This document shows, piece by piece, positions 55,105 through 61,631 of a stretch of DNA of 61,631 bases. Location: positions 1 through 61,631 of the forward strand of contig WGNJ01000032.1 in the NCBI GenBank assembly GCA_016124635.1. The letters are read 5' to 3'. The notes beneath the pieces were generated by a model. It was not told the DNA's origin. It saw nothing but the letters and a program-made list of their open reading frames with translations, and ran no database searches. The stretch's first letter is position 1; each line of letters begins with the position of its first letter. Source of the stretch: Alphaproteobacteria bacterium (lineage in GTDB: Bacteria > Pseudomonadota > Alphaproteobacteria > Micropepsales > Micropepsaceae). The translations under genes were made by a program, and so were the position numbers.

Positions 55105-55313
55105 GACTACAGATCCTATGTTTCACCCAGCGGAGCCGGAGGGTTGCTGACAAGGTCAAGCGCGCTCATAACCGGTGAGGTAGGCGCTCGCAAGTGCGCG
55201 TGCTGTCGCCAATTGCCGGTAAGGTAAGCTTTTGCTTGACCTTCATAATTCCGCAACCTCAACTTCCGTTCGCCAAAATTCTCATACAAGTTGAAAGAGG
55301 GAGGCCTATCCCA

Positions 55314-56087
55314 ATGGAACTGTTCAGTTTGAGCGGAAAGACCGCGGTTGTTACCGGCTCGACGAAGGGCATCGGCGAAGCGATCGCGCATCGCTTGGCG
55401 GAGCACGGCGCGAATGTCGTCGTCTCCAGCCGCAAGGCCGATGCATGTGATCGTGTTGCCGGCGAAATCAACGCGAAGTGGGGCAAAGGACGACAAGTTG
55501 CAGCTCCCATTCCATGCAACATCAATTATCGGGAACAACTGCAGGGTCTCGTTGACAAATCGCGTGCCAAATTCGGCCAAATCGACGTGCTCGTCTGCAA
55601 CGCGGCCATCAATCCCGTGTTCGGCTCGATGAGTCAGATCGAGGATGAAGCGTTCGATAAGATCATGGGCGCCAACGTGCGCGCCAACCATCAGCTCTGC
55701 ACGATGGTCATCCCGGAGATGGTTCAGCGTAAGGACGGGTCGATCATCATCGTGTCGTCGATCGGCGGGCTTCGGGGTAGTCCCTATCTAGGTGCCTACT
55801 GCATCTCCAAGGCCGCCGACTTCCAACTCGCGCGCAATATCGCCGTCGAGTACGGACCCCACAACGTCCGCGCCAACACGATCGCGCCGGGCTTGGTTAA
55901 GACCGATTTCGCCCGCGCACTTTGGGAAAACCCGGCCATTCTGGAGCGATCGACCGCCAGCGCCCCCCTTCGCCGGATCGGCATGCCCGATGAGATTGCG
56001 GGTGCGGCCGTCTTTCTGGCTTCGAAAGCCGGCACGTTCATGACCGGCCAGGCACTGGTTATCGACGGCGGCGTTACCATCGCTTGA
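55314..56087 (+). CDS. Short-chain dehydrogenase/reductase (SDR) family oxidoreductase
   Basis: A 257-aa classical SDR. NAD(P) motif TGSTKGIGE (residues 14-22), CNAAINP (NNAG-like), the catalytic Ser in VSSIGG, and Y-x-x-x-K in YCISK are present, with IAPGLVKTDF and a C-terminal GQALVIDGG. GAGGGAGG precedes the ATG by 7 bases. Members resemble 3-oxoacyl-ACP reductase or glucose-dehydrogenase-like enzymes; the exact substrate is unknown. Confidence 0.92.
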   Translation: MELFSLSGKTAVVTGSTKGIGEAIAHRLAEHGANVVVSSRKADACDRVAGEINAKWGKGRQVAAPIPCNINYREQLQGLVDKSRAKFGQIDVLVCNAAINPVFGSMSQIEDEAFDKIMGANVRANHQLCTMVIPEMVQRKDGSIIIVSSIGGLRGSPYLGAYCISKAADFQLARNIAVEYGPHNVRANTIAPGLVKTDFARALWENPAILERSTASAPLRRIGMPDEIAGAAVFLASKAGTFMTGQALVIDGGVTIA

Positions 56088-56169
56088 GGCGGATGGCGGC
56101 TTGGGGCTAATTTACCCGTTACAAGCCGGACATTCGACCTGACGGGATCAACGTCAGCTGAGGGATAAG

Positions 56170-56904
56170 ATGCGTAGTGGGGCGAGCAGCGCTGAGGCCA
56201 ATCGCGTGGAACAGACGCTGGTCGGAAATCGAATGCTCGAACCGCTCGATCGTGCAGCAATCGCGAAACTCGAGTCGCAGGCGACGTGGCGCCACGCTCA
56301 TGCCGGCGAGCCGATCCTAAGCCGCGACTCGGATTCGCGTGACGTATTCTTCGTGGTGCGCGGCCGGCTGCGCATCGTCAACTTCTCGCCGTCGGGCCGT
56401 GAGGTCGCGTACGCCGTCGCCGTACCGGGCGATTTCTTCGGCGAAATGGCGGCGATCGACGGGCTACCGCGCTCGGCAACCGTCGTCGCGCTCGACGACT
56501 GCTGTTTGGCTCAGATCACACCGCAAGTGTTCCGGGAACTCGTCGAGACGCATCCGAAAGTCGGATTGCTGGTGATGGAACGGCTGGTGCGCATGGTGCG
56601 CACCTGCGACGACCGCATCATGGATCTCGCGACGCTCTCCGCCTATCAGCGCGTCTACAGCGAAATTTTGAAGCTGATGAAGGCCGATCCCGTACGGCCG
56701 GATTCCTGGCTCGTCTATCCGCTGCCGACACAAGCGCAGATTGCGGCCCAGGCGTCGACGACGCGCGAAACGGTGGCGCGCGTGCTCAGCCACTTGTCGG
56801 CGGACGGCATAGCCGAGCGCAAATCGAAGACGCTCTACGTACGTCAGGTCGATCGCCTGCGTCAGCTCTGCGAGAAAATGCCGTCGCCAAAGGGCGATTG
56901 CTGA
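56170..56904 (+). CDS. Crp/Fnr family transcriptional regulator
   Basis: A 244-aa regulator. The N-terminal cyclic-nucleotide-like domain (about residues 20-140) has the jelly-roll VFFVVRGRLRI and PGDFFGEMAAIDGLPRSATVVA; the C-terminal winged HTH has TQAQIAAQASTTRETVARVLSHL. It lacks the Cys cluster of Fnr, so it is not an oxygen sensor of that type. The FGE(M)...RSA motif fits cAMP-binding sites. AGGGATAAG precedes the ATG. The targets are unknown. Confidence 0.9.
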   Translation: MRSGASSAEANRVEQTLVGNRMLEPLDRAAIAKLESQATWRHAHAGEPILSRDSDSRDVFFVVRGRLRIVNFSPSGREVAYAVAVPGDFFGEMAAIDGLPRSATVVALDDCCLAQITPQVFRELVETHPKVGLLVMERLVRMVRTCDDRIMDLATLSAYQRVYSEILKLMKADPVRPDSWLVYPLPTQAQIAAQASTTRETVARVLSHLSADGIAERKSKTLYVRQVDRLRQLCEKMPSPKGDC

Positions 56905-57036
56905 GCGCTCGCTGGTACAAGCATCAACCAGCAATCTAGTTGACCGAACCGATACCTCTGACGCGGCGCGAGCTATCGTGGCGCGCACGGATGCGAACGA
57001 TCAGGAGACGGTGGCGCCCTACCCTGGTTCTGTGCG

Positions 57037-58089
57037 CTAGGTCCACGCCTCGTAGACGGCGCGCGCAGTCGCTTTGTGGAACAGCGCGAGATCCTTGGCG
57101 GAGCCTGTCGCGCCGGAGATAAAGAGTGCAAGCGCGATGCGCTCGCCCTTCGGACCGATCGCATAAGCCACGTCGCTGAAGGCAGCGGTAACGCCGGTGA
57201 CGGTAGCGCTGGTGCCGCTGCGGTGGGCGACGGTCCAGCTCTGCGGGAAGCCGGAGCGCAGGCGATCGTTGCCCGACTTCGTGCGCCTCATCCAATCGAA
57301 CAGCATAGCGACGTAGCGCGGCTGCATCATGCGGCCGTCGGTGAGGCGCACGATGAGCTTGACCATCCCGCGCGCGTTGCCCGTGTCGCGCTGATCCTTC
57401 ATGTAGCGATCGAGCGCGCTCTTCTGCTCCGTCAGATCGAGCTCGTCGAGGGCGCGCGCCAGCGCGTTCGGTCTGGCGAAATCGATGGGCGGCGACAGAC
57501 CCAGGGCCTCGACCTGCAGATCGCGCTCCAAACGATCGACGCGCATACCGTCGATGTCGAGCTTGTGGAGTTGTTCGACGACGCCCTCAGGCCCGCCGGC
57601 CAATCGCGCAAGAGCGTCGGCGGCGGTGTTGTCGCTGTTCACCAGCATCGCTTCGAGCAAGCGGCGAGCCGTGGTGCGCAGCGGCGCACGGCGAAGCGCG
57701 TCGGCAATCCGGCTCGAGCCGGGTGCGATCTGCGAACGGTTGAGCGTTATGGAACGTTCAAGCTGCACCTCGCGCGTTTGCGCCTTGTGCAGAACGGCGA
57801 CGGCAATCGGGAGCTTGCTGATGCTCTGCAGCGGAAAGAGCTCGCCGGGGCGCACGAAGGCAGCTCGCCCCTTGGCGATGTCAGCGGCGGCAAACCCGAT
57901 GCGAGGCAGGCCCGCTTCGTTGGCGAGTGCGGCGATGCGCGCTTGCAGCGGCTCATCGATCTGGCCGAGATCGGCGATGTCCTGCGCCACTGCCGGTGGC
58001 GCGATGTCAGCCGCGCGCGCAAATCCGGGCGCGAGCGCCAACGACGCCCCTCCCAACATCAGCAATCGGCGGTCCAACTGCACGACCAA
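57037..58089 (-). CDS. Class A beta-lactamase-like serine hydrolase
   Basis: A 350-aa protein with a signal (DRRLLMLGGASLALAP, ending ARAAD; Tat-like DRR). It has the active-site SISK (S89-K92), SDN (S152-N154) and a third element RSGTS where most class A enzymes have KTG. The omega-loop position reads LERDLQ, keeping the Glu but not the Asn of ExxLN. It may be a true beta-lactamase or a related D-Ala-D-Ala carboxypeptidase-type hydrolase. TTG 58089 has GGAG 7 bases upstream; TTG 58107 is the alternative start. Confidence 0.8.
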   Translation of the reverse strand: MVVQLDRRLLMLGGASLALAPGFARAADIAPPAVAQDIADLGQIDEPLQARIAALANEAGLPRIGFAAADIAKGRAAFVRPGELFPLQSISKLPIAVAVLHKAQTREVQLERSITLNRSQIAPGSSRIADALRRAPLRTTARRLLEAMLVNSDNTAADALARLAGGPEGVVEQLHKLDIDGMRVDRLERDLQVEALGLSPPIDFARPNALARALDELDLTEQKSALDRYMKDQRDTGNARGMVKLIVRLTDGRMMQPRYVAMLFDWMRRTKSGNDRLRSGFPQSWTVAHRSGTSATVTGVTAAFSDVAYAIGPKGERIALALFISGATGSAKDLALFHKATARAVYEAWT

Positions 58090-58173
58090 TACTCGGCTCC
58101 GCGGCAATCAAGAGCGCGCCTCTAGCACAGATGCTATCGCTGAGCTTTGCGATGATTGTCACAGGGTCTTTGA

Positions 58174-58290
58174 TCAGCCGGGATATGCGCTGCCGGCCAC
58201 GACGAAGCGCTGCGGATTCCCCCACGGATTGTCGGCGTAGAACGAGCGTTCTGAATCTTGCAGCGCTCGAGAGCCTTGCGTTTCGCGGCG
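58174..58290 (-). pseudogene. Relic of a VOC/glyoxalase-family C-terminus
   Basis: Directly after the TAG of the YciI gene, in the same frame, 38 codons read SERSFYADNPWGNPQRFVV and end at TGA 58174-58176. The SFYxxDPWGN...FV pattern is the last strand and loop of vicinal-oxygen-chelate (glyoxalase/bleomycin resistance) proteins. No start or N-terminal part is present. It is probably the remnant of a deleted VOC gene that stood downstream of YciI. Confidence 0.45.
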
Positions 58291-58581
58291 CTAGTCATGA
58301 GGCAGTTCGCGAATTTCGACGGTGCCGCCAGCCTCATAGACAGGATTGCCGGCGAGGAGCGTTCGAGCCTCAGCCAGATCCCGTGCGCTCACGCGGATGT
58401 AGCCCGAAAGCTGCGTCGACAGTGGCGGCGGCGCGCCGGTCTTGCGCTCGCACGAGCCGGCACCAATAGCGCTACCACCTTCGAAGGCACCCGCTGCACG
58501 GAGCTTTGCGAAATAGGCGGCCCAGTCTTGCGCGCGTGCGTGCGGGGCTTCGGCATGCATGAAGAAGATGAACTCGGCCAT
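58291..58581 (-). CDS. YciI family protein
   Basis: A 96-aa protein of the YciI/YCII-related fold (ferredoxin-like). The N-terminal strand EFIFFMHA, the KLRAAGAFEGG turn, and the C-terminal GGTVEIRELP segment match. Members often pair with sigma factors or detoxification enzymes. The ATG at 58581 is 16 bases from the alanine dehydrogenase stop, so it is probably in its operon. Confidence 0.8.
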   Translation of the reverse strand: MAEFIFFMHAEAPHARAQDWAAYFAKLRAAGAFEGGSAIGAGSCERKTGAPPPLSTQLSGYIRVSARDLAEARTLLAGNPVYEAGGTVEIRELPHD

Positions 58582-58597
58582 GCCCGGCGCCTACCCT

Positions 58598-59716
58598 TCA
58601 GCGGCCGAGCGCGCGCTCAGGCGGTGTGAACTCGCGCTTTTGTTCGTTGGCGACCGCTTCGTATGTCAGCGCGCCGCGGTGAACATTGAGACCGGCGAGC
58701 AAGTGTGGGTTCTCCTGCAGCGCGCGCTTGTAGCCCTTGCCGGCGAGCGCGAGCGTGAAAGGCAGTGTCGCGTTGTTGAGCGCGAAGGTCGATGTGCGCG
58801 CCACCGCGCCTGGCATATTGGCGACGCAATAGTGCACGACATCGCTCACCTTGTAGGTCGGGTGATCGTGCGTCGTCGCGTGCGAGGTTTCAGAGCAACC
58901 GCCTTGATCGATCGCAACGTCGACGAAGACCGAGCCCTTCTTCATGCGCGTGACCATGTCCTTGGTGATCAGCTTCGGCGCCGCGGCGCCTGGAACGAGC
59001 ACCGCGCCGACGACGAGATCGGCGGAGAGCACGTATTCCTCGATCGAATCCAAGGTCGAATAGATCGTGTTGAGCATCGCGCCGAATTGCAGATCGAGCT
59101 CAGCCAGCCGCGGCAGCGACTTGTCGATGACAGTGACATGCGCCTCGAGGCCCATCGCCATGCGCGCCGCATTGGCGCCGACGACACCGCCGCCGATGAT
59201 GACGACCTTTGCCGCCGGCACGCCTGGCACACCGCCGAGCAGCATGCCGCGACCGCCCTGCTCCATCTCGAGGCAATGTGCGCCCGCCTGGATCGACATG
59301 CGGCCGGCAACTTCGGACATCGGCGCCAGCAACGGCAGGCCGCCGCGCGTGTCGGTTACGGTTTCATATGCGATCGCGACTGCATCGGACTTCAGCAAGC
59401 CTTCGGTCTGCTCCGGATCCGGTGCGAGATGAAGATAAGTGAAGAGCACCTGGCCGGGGCGCAGCATCTTGATCTCGCTCGCCTGCGGCTCCTTCACCTT
59501 CACGATCATGTCGGCGCGCGCGAAGACATCCGCTGCGCTGGCGGCGATATCGCAACCGACATTGCGATACATATCGTCGTCGAGGCCGATCGCCGTACCG
59601 GCATCCGTCTGCACGAGGACCTTGTGTCCGTGCGCGATAAGCTCACGCGCACTCGATGGAGTGAGGCCGACGCGGTATTCGTGGACTTTGATCTCCTTGG
59701 GCACGCCGACGAGCAT
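58598..59716 (-). CDS. ald: Alanine dehydrogenase
   Basis: A 372-aa NAD-dependent enzyme interconverting L-alanine and pyruvate plus ammonia. Catalytic residues R15, K75, H96 and D270 are all in place, and the Rossmann GGGVVG lies near 175-180. AAGGAG precedes the ATG. It lies 29 bases after the omega-transaminase gene, which fits recycling of the alanine that enzyme would produce. It continues into the YciI gene. Confidence 0.96.
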   Translation of the reverse strand: MLVGVPKEIKVHEYRVGLTPSSARELIAHGHKVLVQTDAGTAIGLDDDMYRNVGCDIAASAADVFARADMIVKVKEPQASEIKMLRPGQVLFTYLHLAPDPEQTEGLLKSDAVAIAYETVTDTRGGLPLLAPMSEVAGRMSIQAGAHCLEMEQGGRGMLLGGVPGVPAAKVVIIGGGVVGANAARMAMGLEAHVTVIDKSLPRLAELDLQFGAMLNTIYSTLDSIEEYVLSADLVVGAVLVPGAAAPKLITKDMVTRMKKGSVFVDVAIDQGGCSETSHATTHDHPTYKVSDVVHYCVANMPGAVARTSTFALNNATLPFTLALAGKGYKRALQENPHLLAGLNVHRGALTYEAVANEQKREFTPPERALGR

Positions 59717-59745
59717 TTTTCTAGTTCTCCTTGAGGCTCCGGCGA

Positions 59746-61068
59746 TCAGCTGAGCTTTCGGAGCACGCGCTCGACGCCCGCGACCAGCCTTTCGATGTGA
59801 CCCTCTTCTGCTACGAGTGCGGGGCCAAAGGCAATCGTGTCACCCCCCACACGAAGCGCGATATTTTCATCGAAGAACGCCCGGCGGATCGCCTCGTGCC
59901 CGCGCTTGCCCGGGGCACCCGGTACAGGCGCGATGTCGACCGCCGCCGCTGCACCGCAACTGCGAATGTCGGTAACGAACGGCGCCCCTTTCAGTCGGTA
60001 CACAGCTTTCGCCAGCCACTTTTCGACTTGGCGTGCGCGTTCAAACAGACCTTCGCGCTCGTAGATATCAAGTGTCGCGAGGGCGGCGGCGCAAGCAACA
60101 GGATGTCCGGAATAGGTGTAACCGTGAAAGAATTCGATCTGCCAATCGTCCTTTTGCGCGAAGGCTTCGTGTACGCGAGACGAGACCAAAACTCCGCCAA
60201 GGGGCACCGCGCCGTTGGTCACCCCCTTCGCAAAGGTGATCATGTCCGGGGTCACGCCAAAACGCTCCGCAGCAAAAGCTGCACCTAGGCGACCGAAGCC
60301 GGTAATGACCTCATCGAAAATGAGGAGAATTCGGTGGCGGTCGCAGGCATCCCGCAAGCGCTTCAGATAGCCCTTCGGCGGCGGCAAGATGCCAGTCGAT
60401 CCGGCCATCGGCTCGACGATCACGGCGGCAATCGTGTCGCCGTGCAGGGCGACGAGTTCGTCCAGCGCGTCGGCCAGATGCGCGCCCCACTCCGGCTCAC
60501 CGACGCTGAAGGCTTGATGCTCGCGATTGTACGTCGCGGGCAAATGATCGACGGATGAGAGAAGATTGCCGAAGGCGCGGCGGTTACTCGGTATACCGCC
60601 GACAGACATGCCGCCGAAGTTGGTGCCGTGATAGCCGCGTTGGCGCCCGATCAACCGGGTGCGATGCGCCTCGCCGCGTGCCCGATGATAGGCGAGCGCA
60701 ACCTTGAGCGCGGTGTCGGCCGCTTCGGAGCCCGAGTTGCAGAAGAAGACGTGATCGAGATCGCCCGGGGCCATCGCGGTCAGGCGGCGCGCCAGCTCGA
60801 AGGCCTTCGGGTGGCCGAACTGGAAGGTCGGGGCGAAATCAAGCTCGCGGATCTGCGCCGCCACGGCGTCGGCGATCTCGCTTCGACTGTGGCCCGCAAG
60901 GCAACACCAGAGCCCGGCTAGACCGTCGAGCAACTCGCGGTTCTGGTCGTCGTAGTAGAACATGCCGCTCGCACGGCTCAGCATGCGCGGACGTGTTTTG
61001 AACTCGCGGTTGGGTGTGAAGGGAAGCCAGAAGGCTTCGAGCGCGTCGGTATTGGTCGGACGGTTCAT
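59746..61068 (-). CDS. Class III omega-aminotransferase (beta-alanine:pyruvate type)
   Basis: A 440-aa fold-type I PLP enzyme. FWLPFTPNR near the start and GLAGLWCCLAGH resemble beta-alanine--pyruvate aminotransferases (BauA). The PLP lysine is K281 (TFAKGVTNG), D252 (IFDEVITGFGR) holds the pyridine nitrogen and NSGSEAAD binds phosphate. With pyruvate as acceptor it would yield alanine, which the next gene's product recycles. The ATG at 61068 was chosen because the aligned family start is there; earlier in-frame starts add unrelated basic residues. Confidence 0.9.
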   Translation of the reverse strand: MNRPTNTDALEAFWLPFTPNREFKTRPRMLSRASGMFYYDDQNRELLDGLAGLWCCLAGHSRSEIADAVAAQIRELDFAPTFQFGHPKAFELARRLTAMAPGDLDHVFFCNSGSEAADTALKVALAYHRARGEAHRTRLIGRQRGYHGTNFGGMSVGGIPSNRRAFGNLLSSVDHLPATYNREHQAFSVGEPEWGAHLADALDELVALHGDTIAAVIVEPMAGSTGILPPPKGYLKRLRDACDRHRILLIFDEVITGFGRLGAAFAAERFGVTPDMITFAKGVTNGAVPLGGVLVSSRVHEAFAQKDDWQIEFFHGYTYSGHPVACAAALATLDIYEREGLFERARQVEKWLAKAVYRLKGAPFVTDIRSCGAAAAVDIAPVPGAPGKRGHEAIRRAFFDENIALRVGGDTIAFGPALVAEEGHIERLVAGVERVLRKLS

Positions 61069-61129
61069 GATGCGATCCATTTTGCCGTGATCGTGCCGCT
61101 TATAGCACGGGCGCGGCCGCACTTGCCGC

Positions 61130-61631
61130 CTACCGCAGCGCCGCCGCGAGTGCCTCTTCGCTGAAGACCTCGGCGGGAATATTTTCCGGCCCGACCACGG
61201 TGGCAAGCGTCAGGCCTGTCACCACGGGATCTTGCATCATCTTGCCGTGCAGCATTTTTCGCCGCGTCCGCGCTTGTTCGCCGAATTCGCAATCACGCTG
61301 AGCAGCAAAGCGGCCGGCAAGCCGTAGCCGGCGCATGCGCTCCTTGCGCTCATCCGCATAGGGTTGCAACGCATTCGGTGACCAGTCGTTGGATCCCTTC
61401 AAGATGTCGGTCACCACGCGCACATCGCGATGCGCAATCGAAAGGCCTTGGCCGATGATCGGATCGTTGTGCCCGGCTGCATCGCCAATGGCAACGACAC
61501 CCGGTACGTAAGGCTGATCCGACCAGGTGTCGTTGTTCGGATAGACGAAGCAGTGGCTGATGGGCCTCGCGTTCGCGATCGCCTCGCCGTTCGGCAGGCA
61601 GTCGAACGCGAAGGTTCTTGCAAAGCGCGAC
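61130..61631 (-). CDS. C-terminal part of an FAD-dependent monooxygenase/oxidoreductase (cut by window edge)
   Basis: The frame is open from the window edge for 166 residues to TAG at 61130-61132. The FAD-binding GD motif VVAIGDAAGHNDPIIGQGL (about residues 45-63 of the visible part) is typical of PHBH-type flavoprotein hydroxylases and flavin halogenases. The substrate domain and N-terminal Rossmann motif are outside the window. It lies 61 bases upstream of the transaminase on the same strand and may be in its operon. Confidence 0.8.
   Translation of the reverse strand, partial: SRFARTFAFDCLPNGEAIANARPISHCFVYPNNDTWSDQPYVPGVVAIGDAAGHNDPIIGQGLSIAHRDVRVVTDILKGSNDWSPNALQPYADERKERMRRLRLAGRFAAQRDCEFGEQARTRRKMLHGKMMQDPVVTGLTLATVVGPENIPAEVFSEEALAAALR

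Noticed and set aside
55116..55691. A 191-codon minus-strand frame opposite the SDR gene
   Set aside because: Overlaps the SDR gene almost entirely and its residues are not protein-like; the SDR frame has all family motifs.

Overview
The window reads as one stretch of chromosome from a GC-rich alphaproteobacterium, probably of the Rhizobiales or a related order. The evidence is the ileS–lspA–DUF3035–M16–M16 gene order, ribF next to a TIGR01459 HAD protein, a TipF-like membrane EAL protein, many ATGA/GTGA start-stop overlaps and heavy GC3 bias. I saw no phage, insertion sequence, CRISPR array, rRNA or tRNA. Both edges cut genes: an Asp-tailed Cys-rich protein on the left and an FAD oxidoreductase on the right.

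1-9.5 kb: two separate two-subunit molybdenum hydroxylases of the isoquinoline oxidoreductase (IorAB) type. One is on the minus strand in an operon with a TetR repressor. The other is on the plus strand. Between them lie a methyltransferase and two membrane proteins; a glycine-zipper protein and a CBS protein follow. 9.6-20 kb: kynureninase, a GST, a GNAT acetyltransferase, a P-type cation ATPase, a frameshifted universal stress protein, then an ABC ATPase/FtsX permease/HlyD adaptor set. 20-25 kb: a Sel1 protein, an MBL hydrolase, a repeat-containing secreted protein, a thioesterase relic, a CLC chloride channel and a peroxiredoxin.

25-29.4 kb: an HtrA-like protease without a visible signal peptide, two tandem CPBP membrane proteases, and a tightly overlapped four-gene operon (DUF2089 regulator, small membrane protein, SHOCT-like protein, orphan) behind an AT-rich promoter. 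The regulator's C-terminus and the SHOCT-like protein's N-terminus carry the same short helical module. I rate this the best candidate for a poorly described system. 29.6-38 kb: long-type purC, an MpaB-family oxygenase divergent from a TetR regulator with two palindromic boxes, an S9 peptidase, a CYP153-like P450 and two alpha/beta hydrolases.

38-54 kb: a core block on the minus strand: mutL, pgi, an inactive/active M16 peptidase pair, DUF3035 lipoprotein, lspA, ileS, a histidine phosphatase, a Gfo/Idh oxidoreductase, ribF, a MaoC hydratase, a HAD protein and the EAL protein. 54-61.6 kb: glutathione peroxidase, an OmpA-like lipoprotein, an SDR, a Crp/Fnr regulator and a class A beta-lactamase-like protein. 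The last block is an FAD enzyme, an omega-transaminase, alanine dehydrogenase and a YciI protein; the transaminase and dehydrogenase form a plausible alanine/pyruvate amino-group recycling pair.

Functions come from motifs and family resemblance read by eye; no database search was run.
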